A stretch of 64,000 nt of DNA from Coptis chinensis. Taxonomy: Eukaryota > Streptophyta > Magnoliopsida > Ranunculales > Ranunculaceae. The stretch spans positions 10,087,001-10,151,000 of the forward strand of contig CM027378.1 in assembly GCA_015680905.1 (NCBI GenBank). The letters run 5' to 3'. The notes under the pieces are model-generated. The model saw nothing but the letters and a program-made list of their open reading frames with translations. It made no database searches and had not been told where the DNA came from. Positions within the stretch are counted from its first letter, which is position 1; the number at the start of each line of letters is the position of its first letter. The position numbers were made by a program, and so were the translations under genes. Positions 1 through 11,274 of this stretch are shown piece after piece.

Positions 1-831
1 CACAGGAGCATTAGATCAATGGATGAATAAGAAGAAACTCAATGAGGGATTTAAACGAAAACATGATAGAAGAATAACTAAACTAAAACATACGAAAAAG
101 GCTTCATCTCCCCTCACAAGAGAAGGGAGATTAGCCCCTCATACTATGCTATGAACACAATATGAAAAGGAATAATCTTTATAGATATTAATGGTGAAAA
201 GGTCTGAACTTTCTTCTCTCTTAATTCTAGATCTAAGATGCAAACACTAAATTTCCTAGATGATGTAAACTGAGGTTTTTGTGCCTTATATATATTGGCT
301 TACATGCCCGTCTGGATAGAGATCCGAATCCTATGTTTATTTGGTGTCAAACTCTCTATAATCTTTCTAGAAGTAATCTTGGAAAAGTTAAATTCGGTTG
401 GACCAAAGTTGGACGTGGTCCACTTTGCCCTTCAGGCTATTTCCCAAGCTGCAGCTTCTGACAGCTTTCAATTTCCTAATTCTTGTGAAACTCTGACTTC
501 TTTTCCATGTTGATCTCATCTTCCTATGAAGTCGAAATTAAGGCTTTGAGATCAAATTGAAGACTCTTCTAACTCAATTATTATCCTCTTTTAGAGTCCC
601 ATTAGGCTTGGCACTTATGGAGACAAATATGACATTTTTGCCCTAGGCCTTTAGCTGTAATTCCCAGTGACTCCTTTTTGACTTGTTTGACTTCTTTCCC
701 TCCATATTTCATATTTTGGTTCTTTGACCTACAAAAACTCAAATTGCATCATATTTGAATATTTAAATATAAAATGGAGACTAACATACACATAATTGGG
801 GTTATAAATCATTACTTTTGAGCACTTATCA
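1..831 (-). mobile_element. LTR of a retrotransposon, cut by the window edge
   Basis: Read on the minus strand, this segment starts TGATAAGTGCTCAAAAGTAA at 831, a typical plant LTR 5' end. It carries a TATA-like stretch at about 285-296 followed by a pyrimidine-rich, AT-rich leader, as Ty3/gypsy LTRs do. The sequence immediately outside (832-845) is a scrap of hAT transposase coding sequence, so the LTR has landed inside that gene. The LTR's other end, any internal region and the second target-site copy lie beyond the window. The superfamily is inferred from the look of the terminus only. No coding sequence is visible. Confidence 0.6.
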
Positions 832-845
832 CTAACTGAAGCTGA
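832..845 (-). pseudogene. 14-base remnant of hAT transposase, continuing from 25479
   Basis: On the minus strand, the frame that stops at 25479 after residues FAH resumes exactly at 845. If the CACTA element and one TGA copy are removed, the codons read AHQLQ, the motif that normally follows GQGYDGA...YVHCFAH in DUF4371/hAT transposases. The frame is then cut again by the LTR that begins at 831. The piece has no function; its value is as proof of the insertion history. Confidence 0.75.
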
Positions 846-865
846 CACTACCAAAAATTTGATTT
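846..865 (+). repeat. Left terminal inverted repeat of the CACTA element
   Basis: The segment begins with CACTA, the signature of the superfamily, and is preceded by TGA at 843-845. It matches the reverse complement of 25459-25478 except at two of the first 19 positions and at the last base. Confidence 0.85.
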
Positions 866-1140
866 TCCCCAACAGTAAAGCAAGAGCTTCCTCGATACTC
901 ATCAATCGTCGTTACCTAGCAATGGTTTAAGACTGCAAGTACTAGTAAATGACCGTCACAATTTTTTCGAGTTCGTCATATTTTATAATTGCAACTCTTT
1001 GACACTCATTTTTTGTTGGGAAATGTGTCACATCATAGATGTCGGTAAGAAAAACCATCGCATTGTTATCCTCGATAGTTTTTTTTAAATTTGCTCGATG
1101 TAATTTAACCGTTGGAAGTAGTAATTGTTCCAAATTGTTG
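866..1140 (+). other. Left subterminal region of the CACTA element
   Basis: This stretch has no coding capacity. It is rich in short CGTC/TCGA/CGATG-type motifs scattered on both strands, as expected for transposase-binding subterminal repeats. The 9-mer AACCGTTGG at 1107-1115 recurs inverted at 25333-25341 near the other end. A binding role is inferred from the family, not shown. Confidence 0.5.
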
Positions 1141-1301
1141 CAGAAACTATCACAAAATCTTCTATTATCATTGTTGACTTCTCTTAATTTCTTTTAACTG
1201 AAATTAAAACCTTTTACATTAATATTATTATTTTTTATTGTTTTTCGAATAGAAGAAGCATAATTGTAATAATTTTGAATATGGAACGAGGTTTAAGATG
1301 A

Positions 1302-1346
<45 letters not shown>

Positions 1347-1980
1347 AGACTACATACATATACAACTTTAGACTATTTTAAATATATTCAGTCAAGTTTT
1401 TGTTCAAGTTCCAATAGAACACCAATATTAATTTGTTCCATTCAAGAAACATGCATGATTCACTTATATACTTATCGAATTAAACTTTAAAAATTGGTGA
1501 TAATCATCTAGCCAATTACGAACTTCGAGATAATTAAAATCAAGAAGCTAGTGATGATATTATTATTATTGTTAATTAATTATATGCAGTTAGGTACAGT
1601 TTAAAATTAAGTTTAATATTAGAATCAAATTAATCAATAGGACGAAGCAATATGAAGAGTTCAAACATCAACTATACAAAGTTTAAACTATATATGCAAT
1701 ATATATTAACCTACAAGTTGTTAAAAGGCATGAGCATCACATCCCTCTTTAGTTTTGAAGTGTCAATTTGTAATTAATTAAGGTTGTCGCTCCAAGTGAT
1801 GTCAAAGTTTAAAATCCTGTTTTTTTAGCGTCTCTCAATCCATTGGCGGGGAACTATATATAGGGTGTAGATAGTTATAATGTATACATTAGTGTGAAAT
1901 AATTGGAGTATAATTTGAACACCCCCAAACGACACACCCAATTAGCCAGACATGTTTACACCCCCACCCACGGCCCCTAC
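1141..1980. other. AT-rich non-coding sequence with a 41-base T run
   Basis: I see no gene here. A homopolymer of 41 T residues lies at 1305-1345, and the rest is AT-rich spacer between the CACTA left end and the MITE at 1981. Confidence 0.6.
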
Positions 1981-2264
1981 TAGGGCAGGGAACGGGTCGG
2001 GTTCGGGTCGGATATGGCTATATCCGAATTTGAACCCGAATCCGAATCAGAATAAAACCAAAATCTTATATCCGAATCTGAACTAAACCCGACCAACCCG
2101 ATCGGATAACACTAAAAATGCAAAAAAAAGCCCAAAAAATATATCCGAACCCGAATCTAACATACTCGAATCCGAACTCGACCCGAATAAATAAACGGAT
2201 AAAAAAATTGACCCAAACCCGAACTATTCGGATTCGGGTCAAACCCGACCCGATTCCTACCCTA
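1981..2264. mobile_element. Non-autonomous hAT-type MITE, CGGGT/CCGAA-rich
   Basis: The ends are imperfect inverted repeats, TAGGGCAGGGAACGGGTCGG at the left and TAGGGTAGGAATCGGGTCGG read inward from the right. The interior is built of degenerate copies of cccgaatccgaa. Flanking 8-mers GCCCCTAC and GCCCCCCC agree at six of eight positions, compatible with a decayed 8-bp hAT duplication. A (CA)n microsatellite follows at 2272-2287. Related elements lie at 13209-13450 and 13989-14496. Confidence 0.6.
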
Positions 2265-2890
2265 GCCCCCCCACACACACACACACAGTTTAGCATGGTT
2301 TCACCCCATGGAACCGCATACATGCACACATGCACAATTACGTAGACTGTTGACTATAGTAATAAGAATGTAGTAATAAGAAAAGAAAACAAGTGGGCCT
2401 CTAAAAATGGGTTAACATGGTTTTTGCCCATGGACTTGGTTAAAATAAGTGACCCGAATCAGACCCCAAAAAACTTGATCAAATGTGACTGACCTAAGTC
2501 GTGGATGATAACAAATGAGAATGGGGTTATTTCTCGCTGAATTGCTGCGCATATCGAAGCGCCAAACCATCGAATTTCTTCTAAAACACCCTCGAAATAA
2601 CTAACTCCCTCTAAAAGATTGCAAAAAACCCACACTCCCATGGTCGTGCAAGTTAGTTTTCCTCCATCTCCACAATCTAGGTGTTTATATATATGTGGCT
2701 CAGCCATGTCGTTTTTCACAAATCCAGAGCTTTCTTCCAAAGAGTTTGGTATGGAAACTTTTACTCTGTGAAATAGTTCTTCTGCCTTATTAGAATCTTT
2801 ACTTGTTACTTCTTTAATTGTTAGTTTAGTTTGGGACTTTGGTGTTTGTCACTCTAACTGGTGTCTTGCATTTTTCATCTGTATAGACTT
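2265..2890. other. Non-coding sequence upstream of the TNP1-like gene
   Basis: The stretch begins with the CA microsatellite and otherwise shows no recognisable coding sequence. It is probably the leader and first intron of the gene that starts at 2891, because a polypyrimidine tract and a tag acceptor immediately precede that ATG. An open frame on the minus strand (2740-2459) resembles no family I know. Confidence 0.4.
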
Positions 2891-3957
2891 ATGGATCCTT
2901 TGGACGAACAAGATGGTAGCAATTCGCAAGGTGCTGGACAAGAAGACGATAGCAACTTGCAAGGTGATGGACATGACCGTAGCAATTTTCAAGGTGCTGA
3001 TTTGGGTGACAATGAGATAAGTGGTAATATACTGTGTACCCTAAACGTTCTTGTTTTATAACATTTTATTTTATGGTGTTACCATATTTATTATTCTGAC
3101 ACATGTAGGAGGGACACCTGCAGTGACTTCTTCGACCAAGAGAGGACCCTCAAAATCCCCTAAAGCATTACCTGATGGGAAGAAAAGGAAAGTTAGTACT
3201 AATGAGCTAGGACAGCCCAATGGGTTAGATCTGGATACCAGGACATTTATTACCGGGTTAGGAGTGAACACTAGGAAATATGTTCCAATAACATACCAGA
3301 ACTTTCGTGTAGTGCCAATTGACTTTAAAAAAAAAAGTTTTGAGTGTTCTGGAGGTATATTATCTTTTAACTATGTTTATTAAATGTAAGTATGAGTTTA
3401 TTGCTTTAGGACATACTACAGTGTGTACTAATCAATGTTACTTTTACATGCATATTAGGACAATTTTGATTTTGATGACGTTTCACTAGAGTACCTCAGA
3501 GAGAGAATGGATCAAGCTTGGAGAAATCACAGGCATAACTTGCATAAGTGCCATATCAAAGGTAAAAGTTGGGCATCAGTGAGAGCAGCTCCACCCCCTC
3601 CTTTTTTTAACAGAGAGCAGTGGTATTGGTTTCTAGAATACACAAAGAGTGAGAAGTTTCAAGTCTCAATTACATAATCCTGTTTTTTTCTTTGACTCCT
3701 CTTTGATTAAGTATTTGACGACTTTAATTAGTAATGAGCTAATGAATTTTTTTGTTTGATTAACTTAGGCTGCAAGCAAAAGAAACAAGGCTAACCGTTC
3801 GAAACTCAGAGCACCAAATACACTTGGCAGGAGGAGCATGGCTACCACACGGCATGTCATTGTGAGTATGGTTCAATTCTTTTGTGAAGTGTGATAATTA
3901 GGCATATTTTATTTTTTTTTAAAGATGCAATAAAGGAATTAGAATAATATTCCTGCT

Positions 3958-4128
3958 AAAACCGGGGAGATTAGTCCAGGAATATCATTTGCCCTTACAT
4001 CTGATAAATCTATTCTTGCTAGCCTCCTATACTGGTTTGATTGGGAATTGCCTAGTGGTGTAGAAAAGAAGGATGTGGATATGACTGAATCTTTTGGTCT
4101 CACAGTTAACCTTAAACTATTCTATTAA
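3958..4128 (+). pseudogene. Captured C-terminus of a cytochrome P450 (CYP71-clan type)
   Basis: Fifty-six codons read in one frame to a TAA. Motifs include SPGISFA, LASLLYWFDWELPSG and DVDMTESFGLTV, the invariant end of plant CYP71-type P450s, from just before the heme-binding loop to the C-terminus. In a working enzyme the loop reads RRxCPG. Here it reads GEISPG, so the cysteine that ligates heme iron has become serine. No other part of a P450 is visible nearby. The fragment lies inside what should be an intron of the TNP1-like gene, on the same strand, and was most likely captured by the CACTA element. The exact P450 family cannot be decided from 56 residues. Confidence 0.8.
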
Positions 4129-4392
4129 TTCCAGTGTCTCCCTTCTCTTAATCCCTGCAAAGGTTCTTGCGTCATTTTCATTAATATGAAGAGAGTGGAA
4201 TGTCAATATGTCACATACTATGTTCTGTTAATAAGAATAATGTTATCACGCATTTACTGTATATAAGATTTGCATCTTATCCATCCCCTGCTTTTCTTTG
4301 CCATCGCACCTCTGGCTGTTAGAACAATGACTAAGCACTTTCGGCTTCATAGTTAGTCACAACCCCAAGTCTTTGTGCAAGAACTCATATGA

Positions 4393-4590
4393 TTACATTT
4401 GCACATTTTCTGCACATAATTTATGTGCCGTCATTACCCATTGCCAAGAGAGGAGCCGAGCCGCCTGCGTGTTGATTTTCACAACATCACTAGCGGTGGG
4501 TATCCAAGACACTTGCTTGATCTGATCGACCATTTGTATCTGCATTGGAAATTTGTGCAGTAAAGAGAGTTCAATAGGGTCATTCTTCAT
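4393..4590 (-). pseudogene. Possible LINE/RNase H-like fragment
   Basis: The minus-strand frame contains VSWIPTASDVVKINTQAA, which resembles the W-PP---VKINTDGA start of the RNase H-like domain found in plant non-LTR retrotransposons and related proteins. The catalytic aspartate of that motif would be glutamine here. The match is short and I would not build on it. Confidence 0.3.
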
Positions 4591-6120
4591 ATAGCCATGT
4601 TATGATAGGTTACTTTGGTTGTATTGCAAAGCTAAGACTTCCAATTCTTACAAAATATGCAAGAACATTGAATTTCTTGAATTATTATTTGTTGAAAACA
4701 TGAATGTTGTGAAACAGATTATAAAGGAAACAAAAATTCAGCAAGCGTCATGCATAATGAAGACCGGCCTGTAGGCTATCTTGAGCATGAAAACTCCACA
4801 TATGTTGTCCATGTGCAATGTGCACTTATGTTTGGGGACATCTAGATTATGATACGTTTAGAGATGCCATTAGGAAAGCTGACTTGGAAAGTTAATATCA
4901 TAAATTGCAAAACCGAAATAAAACAACAAGAATATCCATAATTCCGTATCCTTGTTAGAAAGTGGCACATACACGCAAATGTCATCTGCACATTAAATTA
5001 ACATAGTTGCTTTTTATACTCACATACACCTATATTTTAAGGCTGTGGAAAACAAGTTCAAGTCTGACTTGGAGGTTGGGAGGGCAGAGGTATACATTTG
5101 AGCCCATACTAAGAAAGACAAAACCATTCAGTGCCCTGAGATCGCTGTAAGTGCTAAAAAATTGACTACATTTTATTCTTCAGTCACTCATAGTTTTACA
5201 AAGTTTATTAGTTTATATATTGCTAACTAGTTAAAAATGTTTTAGGAAAAAATTCAAGGAATTGTGAATTCTGATCCTTCGTCCAACATTTTGAGTGTTG
5301 ATGATGCACTTGCATAGGCAAGTTATACTTAATGCATTGGTATATATCTTTATATATTTATTCCATCTGTTTTTTATGTGTAAATCGGATTAGTCTACAG
5401 ACACTTGGAAAAGACAAAAGTGGACGTATGAGAGGTATGGGTGCTGGTGTTAGTAGTACCATGGTGAAAAAACTGCTCTAGTTATGAAGAAAAATGAAGA
5501 GTTGAGATGTGAAAACACTACTACAAATTCAAAGTTAGACAGGTTAGAAACAGAGCTTCAAATGGTGAAGGACATGATAGTGGCATCACAGGTACATGTG
5601 GTAGGATTATTGAACTTTAGAGCGGTGTTGTTTCTGGTTTTCCTTAGTTGCTAACATGTAGTTTGTCTACATTTAGCCTGCATCCCAAACTCAAAGAAAT
5701 CCTATTTCAGAAACACCTACTGTAGAAGTTCCATTAAGGCAGCCTAGTCAGGTATATTTTTTTGGGATAGTTTTATATATTGGTGCATTTTTATATGGTG
5801 TATTACTTTAAAAAGGTATTTATGTTAGTTCAAAATTAATGCAGATGCATTATTCATTTATGAACAAGATGAGAGATTTGCATTTTGTCGGGGGCTTAAA
5901 GGTTGCTAGTGGAGAGATTGTTGTAGTAAACCCACAATCTATTTTCCATGGTAGGCCTATGGGAGAGGGGGTTTTCAAAATTCTCTTAACTAAGGTGGTT
6001 GACAGTGAGGCCAGAGTGTTCTTTCCAAATGATTTTGCTAGTACACTTGGAGAAGTGGGTGTGCATGGATATGTCACTTGGCCAATAGCTTTTCTGCAAG
6101 TTCCAAAGGACGACGCTTAA

Positions 6121-6591
6121 TGTTTATCTTGTCCGGGCGTGGGTGCCAAGCCTCCAGGCGTAGGATCGGTTACAACATCCAAAAAAAAAAAAAAAAAAAA
6201 AAGTTGTTTATTTTACTAGTTTTGTTTGGACGTGGCTGTGTAAATATGTTATTTGACTACATTCGTTTAGACTTCTCCATTTGTACATACGTTATGATGT
6301 TGTTTGGCAATGATCCACAAGGTTTGTCTAAGGTTCCCTTGTACATTCATTTCTTTTGCTGCAAGCTTGGTTCTATTCTGCCTCACAAGCTTTCAGTAAT
6401 GATGTAATTGAGCAGTCCCAAACAAATATATATCTTACATCATATTGCCCTTCTTGTTAACTTTGTGAGGCCCATCTGTGCTAGCTTTTAGATTCATTTT
6501 GTCTGCAGCATTTTGTTTTCCTTTGGCAATGAGCACGTATCTGATCTATATCCCAATTGTCTCTTTTCCTTCACTTTTATTAACTGCAGCC
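6121..6591. other. Spacer with poly(A) run before the EF1-alpha fragment
   Basis: No gene is seen. A run of A residues lies at about 6181-6202. The last ~60 bases look like the end of the EF1-alpha 5' UTR intron, with a pyrimidine-rich tract and the acceptor taactgcag two bases before the ATG, as in functional plant EF1-alpha genes. Confidence 0.5.
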
Positions 6592-7241
6592 ATGGGTAAG
6601 GAAAAGATTCATATAAGCATTGTTGTTATTGGTCATGTCGACTCTGGGAAGTCCACAACCACTGGGCATCTGATCTACAAGCTCGATGGAATTGACAAGC
6701 GTGTCATTGAGCGCTTTGAGAAAGAAGCGGCTAAGATGAACAAAAGGTCTTTCAAGTACGCATGGATTCTTGACAAGCTTAAGGCTGAGCGTGAACGTGG
6801 TATCACCATCAACATTTCCTTGTGGAAGTTCGAGACAACCAAGTACTACTGCACTGTCATTAATGCTCCTGGACATCGTGACTTTATCAAGAACATGATC
6901 ACTAGAACTTCCCAGGCTGATTGTGCAGTCTTGATCATTGACTCAACTACTGGTGGTTTTGAAGCTGGAATCTCCAAGGATGGACAAATTCGTGAGCATG
7001 CTTTGCTTACATTGACTCTGGGAGTGAAGCAGATGATATGCTGCTGTAACAAGGTATTATTGGCTTCACCTTTTTTTGTATTTTCTTTTGTTCATATCAC
7101 TTTTGCTAGTGTGAAGTTTTGTTACTTATCTTGTAAATTTGTGTTTATTCCTTTTGGTTTTGTTTGTAGATGGATGCCACCACACCTAAGTACTCCAAGG
7201 CGAGGTATGATGAAATTGTGAAGGAGGTGTCCATAACTTGA
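6592..7241 (+). pseudogene. Truncated elongation factor 1-alpha gene fragment
   Basis: Exon 1 (6592-7053) encodes the N-terminal GTPase domain from [20 protein letters not shown] to MICCCNK. Exon 2 (7170-7241) gives [20 protein letters not shown] and then a TGA. The intron (7054-7169, GT...AG) sits where plant EF1-alpha genes have theirs, so this is a genomic copy and not a retrocopy. The P-loop GHVDSGKST is intact. The switch II motif DAPGH reads NAPGH, losing an aspartate needed for GTP hydrolysis, and other invariant positions are changed (LDGID, MITRTSQ). About 155 of roughly 447 residues are present. EF1-alpha delivers aminoacyl-tRNA to ribosomes; this piece cannot. It lies inside the CACTA element on its + strand. 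Confidence 0.88.
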
Positions 7242-8092
7242 GGAGATCAGTCCGGGAAGCTGCTCTCTCAGCTCACTGCAGTCTTGCAACATGGATTCAT
7301 CAAAAGAAAATCATTCCTATGATGGCTCCGGACATTTCTTTGTACCTTTTGCAGGGACTTGATTATCTGGTGCCAATCCCACCAAGGTGCTTGGAATTAA
7401 GAGCAAGCGACTCTTTCAATCTCCTGATGATACCTACTTACTTGAGCGATTAGCCGATGGTCCTCCATGGGGAAACTATGATGAAATAGGGAGTATGTTG
7501 ACTGACATGGATTGACTCCCCAAGTACACAAGCCCAAATAATGGATTTCGTTCAGTAAGGGGTTCAAAATATAATGCTTCTGATGCCGAGGGATCATTTT
7601 ATCTGATTTTCATCTCTGCATAGCACTGATATTTGAGATAGCCAATTCATATAACTTTTCGTCACTCTTCAGTGAAATGTCCACCATCTGCGCAGTTCAG
7701 ATTATAATGGTATACGTTTAGCCCACATAGGCCCCTACCATAAAGACTAGCTTAATGCATTTCTAAGTTCGTGTATACCTGAACTTGTATTACACCATTG
7801 CGGTACACATCCAATTGTTGAATTTGTCAGGTAAAGAGATTTTAGCAACATATATACAATTCTTCCCCCCAATCATCACAGAGGTCCTTTGGACCTTCCC
7901 TAGCACAACCCTGGGTGAACTCATGCTGCTGAGGAAGAGTGCATCTTGGTTCTCCATGATGCTAGGACTACTCTGTTGGAGCTTGACAACATTGTTCCCT
8001 TAGTTATTCGGTATACCACGTCATCCATGTTATGAATACACAACCAGTTCTACACCTCAACCTCCCTGGCACACAGTGTTGCGACTTATCAC
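7242..8092 (+). other. Unidentified gene-like sequence, probably captured
   Basis: Directly after the EF1-alpha break, one frame starting near 7291 reads MDSSKENHSYDGSGHFFVPF. After a stop it continues ANPTKVLGIKSKRLFQSPDD and LLERLADGPPWGNYDEIGSM up to about 7515. The composition looks like real protein and the frame is broken. A second coding-like patch at 7930-8000 reads ECILVLHDARTTLLELDNIV. I do not recognise either. The hAT MITE at 8093 interrupts this sequence. A captured host gene is the likely origin, from its position and orientation. Confidence 0.4.
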
Positions 8093-8523
8093 CATAGTAC
8101 AAAATATCAGGATATGGGTATTTATCGATACTCAATTTCTGGATATGTATCGTGAATATATCCTTCTCTTTGGGGATATTTGACATTGTTTCACATGCAA
8201 ATATCGTAGATATATCTAAAATATTGACAAATATCGTGGATATTGTGGATATTTCTTGATATATCATGATACATTATTTATATTTATTTAAATTATAATG
8301 GTAAATATTAAATAAAATTGTTATATACACAAAATATCGTTAAATATCTCCAAATATCACAAAATATCTCTAAATATCACAAATATTGCAAATATCATCA
8401 AAATATCGCCGATATTTGCAGTCTTATATATCTCTTAACATATCGTGATCTTTATATATCTTTTTCTGAAATCTGGATAGATATCCCCAAATAACGCGAT
8501 ATATCGAGATATTTTGTACTATG
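8093..8523. mobile_element. hAT-type MITE made of ATATCG-like repeats
   Basis: The ends form a perfect 16-bp inverted repeat, CATAGTACAAAATATC and GATATTTTGTACTATG. The flanking 8-mers CTTATCAC (8085-8092) and CTTGTCAC (8524-8531) match at seven of eight positions, the duplication size of hAT transposition. The 431-bp interior is mostly degenerate copies of aatatcgtggatat and has no coding capacity. The internal style is the same as in the element at 12338, although the terminal repeats differ. Confidence 0.78.
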
Positions 8524-8630
8524 CTTGTCACAGCTTCCTGTTGGTCAAGTTAAAGGCGCATTTTGGTCGTTGCACCTTATTAACAGCTTCTTTTTATCTT
8601 TGGTAAGCTTTTCATCTTTGGTACGCCATG

Positions 8631-11274
8631 TGTCACACCCCGAATTTCGATAAATCAGATAATAATAATAATATCCGACTCCTCGATATCCGAGATGTGA
8701 CAACAACCTCACAACCCAATCTATATCATAACCCTAATGAATAATAATACATGCGGAAAAACTAAACAATAAAATACTCAAAACAATCCACTCATCATTA
8801 AGAAAACTTGTGATAAAAAATTAAGTTACAAACTTCTTCACTTAAGAATTCGGAAAAATAAATTAAACATATGTCCCCAACAAATTCCACTACATCTCTG
8901 AGGAAAAATGAAATGACATCTTATTAAAAATAAATGCTAACATCAATCACGAGTAGCACGCCACCTTTTCGAACATCAGCTAACCCTGTCCAAGCTGATC
9001 GACTATGTTCATATAAGAACACACCCGATTAGCAAACATGCAAATCAGGTCAGCATTATAAATAATGCTGGTATGAGTAGCCTTAGCAAAACCATTTAGA
9101 CATACATAATATTTCATTCTTTACATGGTAGGTAGTTCCTCCATCGAGGCGCCTCAGCTTAAGGTAGTTAGTTCCTTCATAAAGGCACCTTAACTTCTAA
9201 CTAAGAGTAAATAACTTAGGTCAGCCTAGTACATACCTTTATGCATGCTCTATCGCAGAATGGGTCCTCTCTGCAAGAATAATTAGTTTAACCCACTCTC
9301 CTGCAAGCAATTTGTAATAATCATAGAAAAAATGAAACTTAACTTGAAAGTCTTAAATCAATAACTACAAATGAGGAAAATATCATGGCAGTAACATTTA
9401 TCAAGTGTCCCTAGTAACCCGTCGTCTCTATGTTTTACCTAGTTTTCCTGGTTACCACAATCGCTACCCAACGCCGAACATGTACATCCACATGCCTCCC
9501 CTTACATAATGTACCACTCGTGCGTGTAACTACCTGGCGGGATGCGCGACACCGTAACCCTCACACGAAAAGCCATTATGTAAGTAATGCCACTATTCGG
9601 CATAAAAGTAACGCGCGTCTCGTTCTAAAGTTTGGCGAACGAGATAATCAAGCCACTATTCGGCTACGCCAGAAGGGCCATTCAGATTGCACATGCCCAC
9701 ACAGGGCCAATCAAATTGCACACGCCCACACAGGGCAAATCACATGAGTTGTGGTAGCTAGGTTCTAGGATTTTCGTTACGTAATTTATTCAAACGTATA
9801 TATCTATGCATCTTAAAATTTCTCTATCTTCACGTGTCAAAATTTACACCAGATCGACGTCAAATCTATATTAGATACTGACAAACAAGTTTATACAAGT
9901 GTCACCCACATCCTATCATCGGATTGGTCCATAAAATCAATCTATAACATTTTTGGAAAAAGTCAACAGTCAACGGGTCAACAGTCAACCCAACAGTCGA
10001 CGGTCCTAACCGATGGTCATTCCACCCGGTCCTCACCCAAACCCATATTTAAAAAGAGTTCAAACCCTGGTCCTAATCGACTGGCTAAACTGACCCAGTT
10101 TAACCCGGCCCATAAACTAATCTGGCCCAACTGGAAATTTCAAAACTAACTAGATCCCATGCGATCCAATTCAAATTTTAGGACCATCCCACATAAACCT
10201 TTTAAACCGGCCCAAACCAGAACTGATAGGGTCCGGCCCAACTAATTAGTCCCAAGTCAAAAAGTATACCGCGACCTGGAGCACTAGATCGCTCTCACGG
10301 TCATCCCCTTCGCAGCAACAGCTGCTAGCTTCCAGCCACCCCCAAAAATCCTTCACACACCACCCACCAATAACTCAACGAAAATTGTGTGGGTGAAAAA
10401 CCCCACAACTTTACTTCACCAATCGACCCCAAATTTTCAGTTTTCGCAATCCCTCTCAAATCACAGATCCGACTGCCATTAATGTTCTTGGAGCTCTTAA
10501 CCACTCTCAAACTTTCCCCCTACCACCATTCATTCAACCAACAACCCTCAATACAAGAAAAATAGTTCAAACACGGAAAATAAATACAAAAAAACAAATC
10601 CCTCAGTATCACAGTAATGGGAGTAATGACGTTCTTTACAGGGGAGGAGGTTTGGGGCTCGCGCCTCCCTTTACCACCACCTAATGGTGTTGACAGTCCT
10701 AACAAATCTACCAAGTTTTAAACCTTCACAATAAGAATACTCTTTGAACAGAAAATAGCAAAAAATGAAAGATGAACAGAACATGGTTTTGGACATACAG
10801 TTAACTGTGTCTATATACGGGAAAAATACGAAAAATAAACTACTCACTTCCTATGTTATCGGCAACAGAAAATATCGAAGAAAATAATGAGAGAACCAAT
10901 CCCAGCTAGCTCGCGAAATCCGCGTTCTTCTCCGTTTTTTGCTTGTGTGTGTTGTTTGTGGTTTTCAGGAAAAACTAGTTTCCAAAGTACTAAATATTCT
11001 TATATCATACTATGGAAATATTATTTCTATTAAAAGTATATATATATATTCCTTAGGTTAATATCTTGTTTCCTTTTTATTTAAAGCTTTCCAAAAATTA
11101 AAGATAATCTACCCACATTCAAAATTCAAATATTATTTTCCTATATTAACATTTTTTTGAAATTACTATTTGGTATTCCACATGCTAGCACGTTGACCAG
11201 AAAAATACAGTCAAATACAGAAAATATTAAATATTGTTACGCAGATAATGTAAATATAAAATAGGGGTCTTACA
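8631..11274. mobile_element. Solo LTR of 2.6 kb
   Basis: The segment begins TGTCACACCCC and ends GGGGTCTTACA, giving the TG...CA ends of an LTR with partly inverted termini. It is flanked by a perfect 5-bp direct repeat CCATG (8626-8630 and 11275-11279). No gag or pol coding is visible inside, so a solo LTR left by recombination is the simplest reading. TGTCACACCCC starts are common among plant Ty3/gypsy LTRs. It sits within the CACTA element. Confidence 0.72.

Larger units (their letters stand above)
2891..6120 (+). pseudogene. TNP1-like CACTA accessory transposase gene (Transposase_24 / PF03004 type), decayed
   Basis: The gene can be followed as exon-like blocks with splice signals. The first is 2891-3023, an acidic Q/D/G-rich start (MDPLDEQDGSNSQG). 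Next is about 3110-3354 with a basic KRGPSKSPK stretch and RKYVPITYQNFRVVP, then about 3460-3660. The block at 3769-3850 has the family hallmark NKANRSKLRAPNTLG. Later blocks are at 5041-5148 (AHTKKDKT), 5247-5318 and 5400-5460 (SGRMRGMGAGVS), then a coiled-coil-like stretch. The last block, 5843-6120, has the conserved GEIVVVNPQSIFHGRPMGEG. Plant CACTA elements encode such a DNA-binding partner of TNP2. Stops within blocks (for example before AHTKKDK) and an inserted P450 piece show that it is dead. Exon limits are approximate. Confidence 0.72.

Noticed and set aside
2118..2345. Frames on both strands through the CCGAA-rich block at 1981-2264
   Set aside because: They arise from the low-complexity MITE repeats and the CA microsatellite.
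6580..7052. Minus-strand frames over the EF1-alpha fragment
   Set aside because: They are shadows of the conserved EF1-alpha exon.
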